Assembly: GCF_025917005.1 (NCBI RefSeq)
Contig: NZ_CP078091.1
Location: 3,348,001-3,412,000 of the forward strand
Length of the DNA stretch: 64,000 nt
Direction: 5' to 3'
Origin: Porphyrobacter sp. ULC335
Lineage (GTDB): Bacteria > Pseudomonadota > Alphaproteobacteria > Sphingomonadales > Sphingomonadaceae
The notes below the pieces were generated by a model that made no database searches, was not told the DNA's origin, and saw only the letters and a program-made list of their open reading frames with translations. Shown one piece after another: positions 28,055 through 36,769 of this stretch (within the stretch, counting starts at the first letter, position 1; every line of letters starts with the position of its first letter). The position numbers and the translations under genes were made by a program.

Positions 28055-30919
28055 ATGACCGAGACCTTGCCCACCACTTTCGACCCTGCCGATATCGAAG
28101 CGCGCTGGTACGCGCATTGGGAGGCGAATAATTGCTTCCGGCCCGACCGGCCCGATGCGGAAGCCTTCACCCTCGTCAACCCGCCGCCGAATGTGACCGG
28201 CAGCCTGCACATCGGCCACGCGCTCGACAACACCTTGCAGGACGTGGTGGTCCGTTACGAGCGGCTGCGCGGCAAGGACGCGCTGTGGGTGGTCGGCATG
28301 GATCACGCCGGGATCGCCACGCAGATGGTGGTCGAACGCCAGATGGAAGCGCGGCAGGACAAGCGCACCAATTACTCGCGCGAGGCCTTCGTCGACAAGG
28401 TGTGGGAGTGGAAGGCCGAAAGCGGCGGGGCGATCACCGGCCAGCTGCGCCGGCTGGGCTGTTCGATGGACTGGAGCCGCGAACAGTTCACCATGGACCC
28501 GCACTTCACCAAGGCGGTGATCAAGACCTTCGTCGATCTTTACAACGACGGGCTGCTGTATCGTGACAAGCGGCTGGTGAACTGGGACCCGAAGCTGAAG
28601 ACCGCGATTTCCGACCTTGAGGTGGAAACCCAGACCATCGCAGGCAGCTTCTGGCACCTGCGCTATCCGCTGGCGGACGGCGCGCGCTTGCCCGATGGGC
28701 GTGACTATCTGGAGGTCGCCACCACTCGGCCCGAGACGATGCTGGCGGACATGGCCGTGGCGGTGAACCCGGCGGACGAACGCTATGCCAGCGTTATCGG
28801 CAAGTTTGTCGTGCTGCCGCTGACCGGCCGCCGCATCCCGGTGATCGCCGATGAACACGCCGATCCGGAACTGGGCTCGGGCTGCGTCAAGATCACCCCG
28901 GGGCATGACTTCAATGACTTCGAAGTCGGCAAGCGCGCGGGCTTTGCGCCTGCCGAGATGCTCAACATGCTCGATGCCGAGGCGAACGTCTGCCAGACCG
29001 CCGATGGACTGGTGCCCGACGAATTCCTCGGCCTCCACCGCTTCAAGCGCAACGGCGTGGACGGCGCGCGCGAGTTGGTCGTGGCGCGTATGAAGGAGCA
29101 GGGCTTCCTCATCCCCCACATCACCAAGAACAAGGACGGCGAAGAGGTCGAGCACGACGCCGAACCGCGCCAGATCGCGACCCCCTTCGGCGACCGCGGC
29201 GGCGTGGTGATCGAGCCGTGGCTGACAGACCAATGGTACGTGAACGCCGCGGAACTCGCCAAGAAGCCGATCGAGGCGGTGCGTTCGGGCGACATCGCCA
29301 TCGTGCCCAAGACCTGGGAGAAGACCTTCTTCAACTGGATGGAGAACATCCAGCCGTGGTGTGTCTCGCGCCAGCTGTGGTGGGGCCACCGCATTCCGGC
29401 TTGGTTTGGGCCGGGTGTTTCCGAAGACGGCACCGGCTTGGATTATTTAGGCCTGACTGACGAAATCGTGACTTTCGTCGCTGCGACAGAAGAAGAGGCT
29501 TTGGCGAAGGCCAAGAGCTACTACCTGAGCGCCGGAATCGAGGACGCGTCCCCGTATATCTCTGCTAGCCCGCTTGATGATGATCTGACGCGCCATTGGA
29601 ACGAAATCCAGCTGTGGCAGGACCCCGACGTCCTCGACACGTGGTTCTCCAGCGCGCTGTGGCCCTTCGCCACGCTGGGCTGGCCGGAGAGCGATAGCCC
29701 GCTGCTCCAGAAGCACTTCCCCAACAGCCTCCTCATCTCCGGCTTCGACATCCTGTTCTTCTGGGATGCGCGGATGATGATGATGGGCTTTTACAACATG
29801 GGCCAGAAGCCCTGGGACACGCTCTACCTCCACGGCCTCGTGCGCGCGGCGGACGGGGCGAAGATGTCGAAGTCCAAGGGCAATGTCGTCGATCCGCTCG
29901 GCCTCATCGACCAGTACGGGGCCGACGCGCTGCGCTTCTTCATGGCGGCGATGGAAAGCCAGGGCCGCGACATCAAGATGGATGAAAAGCGGGTGGAGGG
30001 GTATCGCAACTTCGCCACCAAGCTGTGGAACGCGGCGCGCTTCTGCCAGTCGAACGGTATCGGGGCTTCTTCGAGTGTGAAGGCCCCGACCGCGCGCCTC
30101 GCCGCCAACCAGTGGATCATCGGCGAGGTCGCGTCCTGCGTGACCGAGATCGAGCGCGCGATGGCCGACCTGCGTTTCGACGCGGCGGCCAACGCGATCT
30201 ACCAGTTCACGTGGAGCAAGTTCTGCGACTGGTATCTGGAGCTGATCAAGCCGGTGTTTGCCGGTGACGCGGACAGCCCGCCCGCCGTGGAAACCCGCGC
30301 GGTCGCCGGCTGGGCGCTCGACCAGATTCTCGTCATGCTGCACCCCTTCATGCCCTTCATCACCGAAGAGCTGTGGCACAAGCTGGGCGCACGCGAATAC
30401 GAGCTGATCGTGGCGCAGTGGCCCAAGCCCGAAGCCGAGGTCTCGAAAGAGGCGACCGACGCGATCGACTGGGTGATCGACCTCACCACCAGCACCCGCT
30501 CGGCCAAGAACGAACTCGGCATTGCGCCGGGAGCGAAGCTGGCTGCCTATCTCGCGGCCCCTTCCGATGTGGCGACCCGCACGATCGAACGCAGCAGCGC
30601 CGCGATCGAACGCCTCGCGCGCCTGACCCCCGTGACCATCGGTGAAGCACCCGCAGGCCCCGCCATGCAGGTGACCGCCGGAAGCGATGTTTTCATCATC
30701 CCGCTCGAAGGGATTGTCGATATCGCGGCCGAGAAGTCACGGCTCGAAAAGGCGCTGGCGGCTTCGGAGAAGGAAGCCAAATCGCTGGGCGGCCGCCTGT
30801 CCAACCCCGCCTTCGCCGAGAAGGCCAAGCCGGAAGCGGTCGAGAAAGCCCGCGCCGATCTCGCCCACCACACGGGCGAAGTCGAGCGGCTGACGGCAGC
30901 GCTGGCGCGGCTGGGGTGA
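28055..30919 (+). CDS. valS: valine--tRNA ligase
   Basis: This 954-aa class Ia synthetase charges tRNA-Val. The HIGH motif is in '[11 protein letters not shown]', the editing domain contains '[18 protein letters not shown]', the KMSKS motif is in '[15 protein letters not shown]', and a C-terminal coiled coil is rich in Glu/Lys/Ala. The length is normal. ATG 28055 is used; upstream in-frame ATGs at 28016 and 28040 overlap the divergent permease. queE follows one base after the stop. Confidence 0.97.
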   Translation: MTETLPTTFDPADIEARWYAHWEANNCFRPDRPDAEAFTLVNPPPNVTGSLHIGHALDNTLQDVVVRYERLRGKDALWVVGMDHAGIATQMVVERQMEARQDKRTNYSREAFVDKVWEWKAESGGAITGQLRRLGCSMDWSREQFTMDPHFTKAVIKTFVDLYNDGLLYRDKRLVNWDPKLKTAISDLEVETQTIAGSFWHLRYPLADGARLPDGRDYLEVATTRPETMLADMAVAVNPADERYASVIGKFVVLPLTGRRIPVIADEHADPELGSGCVKITPGHDFNDFEVGKRAGFAPAEMLNMLDAEANVCQTADGLVPDEFLGLHRFKRNGVDGARELVVARMKEQGFLIPHITKNKDGEEVEHDAEPRQIATPFGDRGGVVIEPWLTDQWYVNAAELAKKPIEAVRSGDIAIVPKTWEKTFFNWMENIQPWCVSRQLWWGHRIPAWFGPGVSEDGTGLDYLGLTDEIVTFVAATEEEALAKAKSYYLSAGIEDASPYISASPLDDDLTRHWNEIQLWQDPDVLDTWFSSALWPFATLGWPESDSPLLQKHFPNSLLISGFDILFFWDARMMMMGFYNMGQKPWDTLYLHGLVRAADGAKMSKSKGNVVDPLGLIDQYGADALRFFMAAMESQGRDIKMDEKRVEGYRNFATKLWNAARFCQSNGIGASSSVKAPTARLAANQWIIGEVASCVTEIERAMADLRFDAAANAIYQFTWSKFCDWYLELIKPVFAGDADSPPAVETRAVAGWALDQILVMLHPFMPFITEELWHKLGAREYELIVAQWPKPEAEVSKEATDAIDWVIDLTTSTRSAKNELGIAPGAKLAAYLAAPSDVATRTIERSSAAIERLARLTPVTIGEAPAGPAMQVTAGSDVFIIPLEGIVDIAAEKSRLEKALAASEKEAKSLGGRLSNPAFAEKAKPEAVEKARADLAHHTGEVERLTAALARLG

Positions 30920-30920
30920 G

Positions 30921-31655
30921 GTGAACCTCACCCTCGCCACCGACGATACCGGCGGGCCGGAGATTTTCGCCTCGTTGCAGGGCGAAGGGCCGAGCATGGG
31001 CGTGCCGGTCGCCTTCGTGCGCCTATCGCGCTGCAACCTTGCCTGCACGTGGTGCGACACGGCCTACACGTGGCGCTTTGAAGGGGACAACCGGCCCCAC
31101 AGCGACGGCATCGCCTTTGACCGCAAGGCCAATCAGGTGACGCTCTCGCCGGAAGATGCTGCCGCGCGGATCGCGGCCCTCGGCCAGAAGCGGCTTGTCA
31201 TCACCGGGGGCGAGCCGCTGCTTCAGGCAGGCGCGCTGGCCGAGATGCTGGCGCACCTGCCGGACATCAGTGTCGAGATCGAGACCAACGGCACAGTCGC
31301 CCCGCCTGCGCGGCTGGATGTGCGGGTCGATCAATACAACGTCAGCCCCAAGCTTGCGCACAGCGGCAACCCCGCCGATCTGGCGCTGATCCCCGAACGC
31401 CTCGACGCATGGGCCGCCGAACCGCGCGCTTTCCTGAAGTTCGTGATCGCCGCGCCGGAGGATGTGGACGAAGTGTTGGCGCTGCACGCCCGCTACCGCT
31501 TCCGGCCCGAACGGGTGTTCCTGATGGCGGAAGGCACCGACAGCGCCACCCAGCGCGAACGGCAGGCGTGGCTGAGCGGGCTATGCTTGGAGCATGGATT
31601 CCGCATGAGCGATCGGCTGCATATTCACCTCTACGGGGATACCAGAGGGACGTAG
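30921..31655 (+). CDS. queE: 7-carboxy-7-deazaguanine synthase
   Basis: This 244-aa radical-SAM enzyme makes 7-carboxy-7-deazaguanine for queuosine synthesis. The iron-sulfur Cys motif is C-x3-C-x2-C in 'SRCNLACTWCDTAYTW', preceded by 'IFASLQGEGPSMGVP'. 'VITGGEPLLQ' contacts SAM and 'VEIETNGT' follows. The start is GTG 30921, one base after the valS stop, so it is co-transcribed with valS. No other queuosine genes lie in the window. Confidence 0.93.
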   Translation: MNLTLATDDTGGPEIFASLQGEGPSMGVPVAFVRLSRCNLACTWCDTAYTWRFEGDNRPHSDGIAFDRKANQVTLSPEDAAARIAALGQKRLVITGGEPLLQAGALAEMLAHLPDISVEIETNGTVAPPARLDVRVDQYNVSPKLAHSGNPADLALIPERLDAWAAEPRAFLKFVIAAPEDVDEVLALHARYRFRPERVFLMAEGTDSATQRERQAWLSGLCLEHGFRMSDRLHIHLYGDTRGT

Positions 31656-31660
31656 CCTCT

Positions 31661-31761
31661 CGTCATTGCGAGGAGCCGGAGGCGACGCGGCAATCCATGG
31701 ACTGCCGTCGCACCAGCCGCACTCTTCGTCCATGGATTGCTTCGCTGCGCTCGCAATGACG
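31661..31761. repeat. mirrored CGTCATTGCGA repeat element
   Basis: Outer arms CGTCATTGCGA (31661-31671) and TCGCAATGACG (31751-31761) are perfect inverted repeats. Inner arms AATCCATGGA (31692-31701) and TCCATGGATT (31729-31738) also pair. The 'TCATTGCGAGGAGC...GCAATCCATGG' core is a widespread bacterial extragenic repeat type. It lies between convergent queE and the HerA-like gene and could act as a bidirectional terminator. Confidence 0.7.
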
Positions 31762-31774
31762 AAGGGGGGCTTCT

Positions 31775-33472
31775 TTAACCCTGACTTCTCCAGCGCATCA
31801 CCACGCGCTCGACCAGCTCGTCTTCGCCGCCGTCGGTGTTCCACAATTCGGCGAAGCTCGGGTCTTCCGAAGCCGGTCGCTTGTGTTCCTCAAGGGTGTC
31901 GAAGGACACACGGATCGGGATGGCCACGCCCTCGCCGCAGATGATGCATTCGCGGTTGCGCAGCGCCGGGATGGAATCGAGGAACCCGCGCGCGCCTTCG
32001 GGCATGGCGGCTTTCACGAAGGCCTGGTCGCGGTCGTTGTTGAGGCGCATCGCGATGATCGTGCCGCACTGCGACAGCACGCCTTCGGCAAGGTCGGAGG
32101 GACGCTGGGTGATCAGACCCAGCGAGATGCCGTATTTACGGCCTTCCTTGGCGATGCGGCTGAGGATCTTGCCCACCGAAGATCCATCGGCGTTCTTTTC
32201 GTTGGGGACGTAACGGTGCGCTTCTTCGCAGACCAGCAGCACGGGCCGCGTCTTTTCCTCGCGCCCCCAGATTGCAAAGTCGAACACGAGGCGGCTGAGC
32301 ACCGCGACCACGGTCGAGGTGATGTCCGACGGCACGCCCGACACGTCGATGATCGAGATCGGCTTGCCGTTGCCGGGCATCCGGAAAATCTTGCCGATGA
32401 ATTCGACCATCGTGTCGCCCACCAGCATGCCCGAGAACATGAACTGGTAGCGCGGGTCGGCCTTGATTTCGTCCAGCTTGCCCTTGATCCGCATGAAGGG
32501 TGCGGTGGAGGTGGCCTTGTCGAGCCGGCCCATCTCGTCCTGAAGGATGTTGCTGAAGTCCGACAGCAGATAGGGGATCGGCGAATCCACCGTGATCTTG
32601 CCCATCGTCTGCGCCAGCCGGTTCTTGCTGCGCGCGGCGAGCAGACACTTGGCGAGAATATCGGCATCGACCTGGCGTTCGTTGCCGCTGCTCGACAGCA
32701 GGACTTCGCAGTGCTCCTCGAAGTTCATCAGCCAATACGGCATCTGGAGGTTCGAGACGTCGAGAATCTGGCCGGTGGTGCGGAACGCGGCGGAGTATTC
32801 GCCGTGCGGGTCGATCATCACGATGTGACCCTTGGGCGCGGCTTCGCAGATGCGGTGCAGGATCAGCGCGGCGCTGGTCGACTTGCCGGTCCCGGTCGAA
32901 CCGAGCAGCGCAAAGTGCTTGCCCAGCATCGCGTCGATATACAGGCCGGCGCGGATATCCTTGGTGGGGAAGACCTTGCCGATGGTGATGCTGGCGCGGC
33001 CATCGCTCGCGTAGATCTGCTCCAGATCGCGGGTGGTGGCGGGGTAGAGCATCGCACCCGGGATAGGATAGCGGGTGACACCGCGCTTGAAGCTGTGAAT
33101 GCGGCCCGTCAGCTTTTCCTCGCCGCCTTCACCGAGGAAGTCGATATGGGCGATGATCCCGCCATCGGTGCGACGATCCTTGCGCTGGTCGCGCACGTTG
33201 GCGAGCAGCCACGAATCGCCGACGCGGATCTTGATCTGGCTGCCGACCTGCCCGGCCAGCGCGATCGAGGGATCGGCGTCCTTCATGCATTCATTGATGC
33301 GTTGCAGGTCGAGCGCGATCTGCGAGCCCGAGCCGGAAATCTCCAGCACCACGCCAATCGGCAGGCGCGCATTATCCTGCGCGCCGCGGCTATAGGCCGC
33401 CGTCACTTCATCGGTGCCTTCCGGATTGGGACCGGTAAAGCGCTCGAAATCCTGTCTGGCGTGGTCGCTCAT
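31775..33472 (-). CDS. HerA-like (DUF87) ATPase
   Basis: This 565-aa protein has an N-terminal HAS-barrel (~35-135) and a FtsK/HerA-type ATPase core. Walker A is 'LLGSTGTGKSTSAAL' near residue 190, Walker B is 'HIVMIDPHGEY', a second acidic strand is 'PVLLVCEEAHRYVPN', and the arginine/sensor region is 'LITQRPSDLAEGVLSQC'. HerA proteins form hexameric DNA pumps, usually paired with the NurA nuclease for end resection or in defence systems. No nuclease gene is adjacent. The role here is undetermined. Confidence 0.87.
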   Translation of the reverse strand: MSDHARQDFERFTGPNPEGTDEVTAAYSRGAQDNARLPIGVVLEISGSGSQIALDLQRINECMKDADPSIALAGQVGSQIKIRVGDSWLLANVRDQRKDRRTDGGIIAHIDFLGEGGEEKLTGRIHSFKRGVTRYPIPGAMLYPATTRDLEQIYASDGRASITIGKVFPTKDIRAGLYIDAMLGKHFALLGSTGTGKSTSAALILHRICEAAPKGHIVMIDPHGEYSAAFRTTGQILDVSNLQMPYWLMNFEEHCEVLLSSSGNERQVDADILAKCLLAARSKNRLAQTMGKITVDSPIPYLLSDFSNILQDEMGRLDKATSTAPFMRIKGKLDEIKADPRYQFMFSGMLVGDTMVEFIGKIFRMPGNGKPISIIDVSGVPSDITSTVVAVLSRLVFDFAIWGREEKTRPVLLVCEEAHRYVPNEKNADGSSVGKILSRIAKEGRKYGISLGLITQRPSDLAEGVLSQCGTIIAMRLNNDRDQAFVKAAMPEGARGFLDSIPALRNRECIICGEGVAIPIRVSFDTLEEHKRPASEDPSFAELWNTDGGEDELVERVVMRWRSQG

Positions 33473-33579
33473 CGGCGCAATTTCCCTCGCGCGGCCTTAT
33501 TGCAGCGAAGGCCAGATAGGGCCGGTGAGGTTAAAATCGGGTCAACGCCGCCCAAACGCGCCCCGTCTGGCAGGCGGGA

Positions 33580-34344
33580 TCAGGCGCGGGCGAACAGGCG
33601 ACCGGCGAGCCAGCCCATGCCGAGCGACAGCGCGATTGCGCCCAGCCCGTAGAAGAACGACCAGCGCTGCGCCGCAGTGACCACGCGGCCCTCCAGCCCG
33701 GCCTTGACCACTTCGATCCGCGCGGTCGCGCTCGTCAGCACCCGTCCGCGCGCGATGGCGAAGGTTTCGGCGGTGTAGCGCCCGGTGGTGACGTTGGAGG
33801 GCAGATCGATGCGCGCCTGATAGAGCACCTTTTCGCTGATGCTCACCCCGCGCGGGTTTTCCTGAAACAGCCCCTGCTTGCGCCGCAGTTCGACCAGCCC
33901 TTGCGCAAAGCGGGCCTGTTCCTCCAGATCGATCTGGCCCGAAGGCGAAAGCTGGATGAAGTCGGTCCCCAGCTCGTAGATGGCGGCGGTGCGTTCATCG
34001 ACGATCTCCTTCACAGGCCGCGACGAGGCGACCGCGAAGAACGAAGGCGCGGAGCGGAAATCGCTCGACCCGGCATTCATCCATATCCCGGCGATGCGGT
34101 CCTTTTCGCGGATGCGCACCGGTTCGGTCGGCCCCTTGAGGACGACGACAATGTCGTAATTCTCGGTGCTGGCCGCGCCGCCGGGATCGATTACCGCGCC
34201 GTAAAGCAGCAGCCGCGCGCCGGTGAAGCCCTGCCGCACCTCAATCAGCGACTGGCTGACCGCGGGCACCAGCACCGGCTCGCGCTGGGCGGACAGCGCG
34301 GCCCACGCGACCAGCGCAAACAGGAACCGCCCCGCGAAGCTCAC
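33580..34344 (-). CDS. TIGR02186-type membrane-anchored protein
   Basis: This 254-aa protein has an N-terminal signal or anchor, a periplasmic beta-rich middle part ('GFTGARLLLYGAVIDPGG', 'YDIVVVLKGPTEPVRIREKD') and a C-terminal membrane helix ('FFYGLGAIALSLGMGWLAGR'). This matches the TIGR02186 alphaproteobacterial family of unknown function. GTG 34344 is chosen because a GAGAG-type site precedes it and it follows the TSUP stop by 10 bases. The pairing suggests it assists the TSUP exporter (inference). Confidence 0.75.
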   Translation of the reverse strand: MSFAGRFLFALVAWAALSAQREPVLVPAVSQSLIEVRQGFTGARLLLYGAVIDPGGAASTENYDIVVVLKGPTEPVRIREKDRIAGIWMNAGSSDFRSAPSFFAVASSRPVKEIVDERTAAIYELGTDFIQLSPSGQIDLEEQARFAQGLVELRRKQGLFQENPRGVSISEKVLYQARIDLPSNVTTGRYTAETFAIARGRVLTSATARIEVVKAGLEGRVVTAAQRWSFFYGLGAIALSLGMGWLAGRLFARA

Positions 34345-34354
34345 GGCATATCTC

Positions 34355-35272
34355 TCAAAGCGGCACCACCGTGTAGATCTCGTCAGGCTGCACGCCGAGG
34401 CCGTAGAGCATCCGCAGCGCAATCAGCAGCACCAGCGCGGCAAGGCCAAGGCGCAGATATTCAGGCCGGGCCTTCAGCGCGATCTGCGTGCCGAACTGCG
34501 CCCCCAGCACCGAACCCAGCAGCAGCAGCGCCGCCAGCACCAGATCGACCGCCTTGGTCGTCAGCGCGTGGGTCATGGTGGTCACCATGGTGACGAACAG
34601 GATCTGGAACAGCGACGTGCCGACCACGACATTGCCGCTCATCCCGAGAATATACAGCATCGCCGGAACCAGCAGGAAGCCGCCACCCACGCCCATCAGC
34701 ATGGTGAGAATGCCGACCAGCATCCCGAGGATCATCGGCGCGAGCGGGGAGATATACAGGCCCGAGGCATAGAACCGCCAGCGATAGGGCAGGCTGGCGA
34801 CCAGCGGGTGGTGGCGGCGCTTTTTGACCTGTGCGCCCATCTTGCCGAGCAGGCCGGGACGCAGCGTGCTCACCGCCTCGCGCATCATCAGCGTGCCGAT
34901 CGATCCGAGCATCAGGACGTAGAGAACGGAGATCACGACATCGATCTGGCCGAGCGTCTGCAACACGCTGAACAGCCCCGCTCCGATCAACGCGCCGACA
35001 ATCCCGCCGCCAACCATCACCGCGCCCATGCGGTAATCGACGCCCTTGCGCCGCGAATGGGCGAGCACGCCCGATACGCTCGCGCCCGTCACCTGCGTCG
35101 CGGCAGAGGCCGCAGCGACCGTCGGCGGGATGCCGTAGAAGATCAGCAGCGGCGTTGTCAGAAATCCGCCGCCGACGCCGAACAGACCCGACAAAATGCC
35201 CGTCAGCCCGCCCAGCAGCACGATATAGAGGCCGTTGACCGAAAGATTCGCGATGGGCAGGTAAACGTCCAT
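34355..35272 (-). CDS. TSUP (TauE/SafE) family sulfur-compound transporter
   Basis: This 305-aa polytopic protein has the two TSUP repeats: 'LSGLFGVGGGFLTTPLLIF' in the first and 'LMGVGGGFLLVPAMLYILGM' in the second. TSUP proteins move sulfite, sulfonates, thiosulfate or similar anions. The substrate here is unknown. It lies upstream of and coupled to the TIGR02186 gene, and downstream of the AT-rich gap that may hold its promoter. Confidence 0.88.
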   Translation of the reverse strand: MDVYLPIANLSVNGLYIVLLGGLTGILSGLFGVGGGFLTTPLLIFYGIPPTVAAASAATQVTGASVSGVLAHSRRKGVDYRMGAVMVGGGIVGALIGAGLFSVLQTLGQIDVVISVLYVLMLGSIGTLMMREAVSTLRPGLLGKMGAQVKKRRHHPLVASLPYRWRFYASGLYISPLAPMILGMLVGILTMLMGVGGGFLLVPAMLYILGMSGNVVVGTSLFQILFVTMVTTMTHALTTKAVDLVLAALLLLGSVLGAQFGTQIALKARPEYLRLGLAALVLLIALRMLYGLGVQPDEIYTVVPL

Positions 35273-35426
35273 GCGCGATGGCTTAGACTAGCGCGCAGGG
35301 CGATGAAAGACATGGTGGCCGCGTTCCTGTTGGTTCGGCAGGCGCAGCCATTTTTCCGCGCAGGACGCCCCTGTCGGTCGCACCGCGAGGATCCCGCGAT
35401 CGCCCCAAAAACTAACCTATGGTTGA

Positions 35427-35456
35427 TTGATAAACATTCAAATTATTGAATACTAA
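35427..35456 (+). promoter_or_regulatory. sigma-70-like promoter candidate
   Basis: TTGATA at 35427-35432 and TACTAA at 35451-35456 are separated by 18 bases. The palindrome TTCAA-ATTA-TTGAA at 35437-35450 fills the spacer, which would suit a repressor site. The predicted transcript starts about 35 bases before the small Cys-rich ORF at 35498. Confidence 0.4.
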
Positions 35457-35473
35457 TAAAGATTTGTAATTCA

Positions 35474-35494
35474 CGTCAGACTTGTTAGCTGACG
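35474..35494 (+). promoter_or_regulatory. hairpin overlapping the ribosome site of the small ORF
   Basis: A 6-bp stem CGTCAG / CTGACG with a 9-base loop includes the GACG part of the GACGGGA sequence just before ATG 35498. If transcribed, it would hide the ribosome site. The stem is short, so this is a suggestion only. Confidence 0.3.
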
Positions 35495-35497
35495 GGA

Positions 35498-35620
35498 ATG
35501 GTGTCGCGCCTTCTTGAAATTCTCCGGCTGATCTTGTTCCGCCATCGCTGCCCGCACGGTGTTGCCGATTGCAGCAGCGCGAACCTGTGCGCGGAATGCT
35601 ATGATGACCGTCAGTGGTAG
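35498..35620 (+). CDS. possible 40-aa Cys-rich small protein
   Basis: The frame starts MVSRLLEILRLILF and ends in a Cys-rich part 'RCPHGVADCSSANLCAECYD'. The spacing is C-x5-C-x5-C-x2-C plus one His, which could bind zinc or iron-sulfur. An amphipathic or hydrophobic helix precedes it. A promoter candidate and a GACGGGA site lie directly upstream, but the ribosome site is very close to the ATG (a GTG follows at 35501). I do not recognise a family. It could be chance. Confidence 0.35.
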   Translation: MVSRLLEILRLILFRHRCPHGVADCSSANLCAECYDDRQW

Positions 35621-35662
35621 AGGATGAACGCGAAACCGCGTTGATCGCGGCGTCCCTGCCCG

Positions 35663-36769
35663 TCAGAACCCGGTAGAAAGAGTCGCGGTCACGCCTGAAT
35701 CCGGGCCGGCATCGCCCGCCACCCGCTCGCGCCAGTCGACCGACAGGCGCGCGGGCACAGGGCCGATCCGCAGGTCGAGCCGCATGGTCGGCCCCACATC
35801 CAGCCGCTGCGCATCGCGCTGCGCCCCGCCCCACGCCGCCGCACCGATGCTGAGGCGCAGCGCATTGTCGCTAAAGCGGGTGACCCTTGGCAGCTCGCGC
35901 GTGACGCTCGCCTGCCCGTCGGCGAAAGCAGTGGAGCCCGGTCCGCCGACCCAGCCCGCCTGCCCGTACGCCTCCAGCTGCGCGCCGTAAGGCAGGCGCA
36001 CCGGAGGCAGCTCGCTCACCACATAGGCCGCCGGACGCACGGCATTGCCGAACGCCGTGTCGGTGTAACGCACCTCGCCCGCCGCACGCAGCGGCACCTG
36101 CGGCACAGGACGCAGCGACGCGCCGAGCGCCAGCTCGCTCTCTCCCTGGCTTATCAGCGCGCGATAGGCGCGGGCGTAGAGCCGGGGATCGCGGGCGCTG
36201 CCGGGGGCGAGGCGATATTGCAGCACCGCCCCCGCCTGACTCGCGCCGTAGATCGGTACGCGCCCTTGCGAGACCGGAGCGGCATCAGACCCCTGCCGCC
36301 AGAACGCCCATGCATCGAGCGACCAGCGCCGCGCGGCGGGCAGGCTTGGCGCAGGCAATGGCGGGGGCAGGAAGGGCGCGGAAGAGGGCGGGATGCTGTC
36401 CGCGGCGAGGGGTGCCGGAGCGAGGCCCGGCGCGGTCGCCTCGCGCGGGGGCTGAGGTTCGAGCATACCGGCGATGCGCAGCAGTTGCGCCGCACCCGTC
36501 AGGTTCGTGCCATGCGGCGGCACGGGCTGGTGAAATGCCAACCCGCCGACCTCGCTCGCAGCAGCGAGAACATCCGTCGCGGCAGCGTTGGGCGGTAGCG
36601 GTACGGCTGAAAGGGGCGGTGCATCGGGTGACATCGCAAGCGCATTGCCTTCCACCGGGAAAGGATATTCCCACCACACCGCGCGCAGGCCTATCCAGCC
36701 GGACAGCAGCGCCGCCAGCACGATCAGCGGCGCACCGCGTACCCGGGCGGGACGGGAGCGCGCGGTCAT
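35663..36769 (-). CDS. outer-membrane-type protein with NfrA C-terminal-like domain
   Basis: This 368-aa protein has an N-terminal hydrophobic segment (~15-33), a Pro/Ala-rich linker (~45-145) and a beta-rich C-terminal half ending in 'LSTGF', with an aromatic last residue as in outer-membrane barrels. The segment 'DVGPTMRLDLRIGPVPARLS' followed by 'VDWRERVAGDA' resembles the C-terminal domain of NfrA, the N4 phage receptor subunit. The long TPR region of E. coli NfrA is missing. It overlaps the NfrB-like glycosyltransferase by four bases. Confidence 0.65.
   Translation of the reverse strand: MTARSRPARVRGAPLIVLAALLSGWIGLRAVWWEYPFPVEGNALAMSPDAPPLSAVPLPPNAAATDVLAAASEVGGLAFHQPVPPHGTNLTGAAQLLRIAGMLEPQPPREATAPGLAPAPLAADSIPPSSAPFLPPPLPAPSLPAARRWSLDAWAFWRQGSDAAPVSQGRVPIYGASQAGAVLQYRLAPGSARDPRLYARAYRALISQGESELALGASLRPVPQVPLRAAGEVRYTDTAFGNAVRPAAYVVSELPPVRLPYGAQLEAYGQAGWVGGPGSTAFADGQASVTRELPRVTRFSDNALRLSIGAAAWGGAQRDAQRLDVGPTMRLDLRIGPVPARLSVDWRERVAGDAGPDSGVTATLSTGF

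Larger units (their letters stand above)
35273..35662. other. 390-base intergenic region with AT-rich core
   Basis: Positions 35403-35480 are much richer in A+T than anything nearby. The region holds a sigma-70-like promoter candidate, an inverted repeat, a hairpin and a possible 40-codon ORF, listed separately. The TSUP promoter is presumably here too. No larger gene is visible. Confidence 0.6.

Noticed and set aside
31883..33652. 589-codon plus-strand frame opposite the HerA-like gene
   Set aside because: Antisense shadow; no recognisable motifs and no ribosome site.
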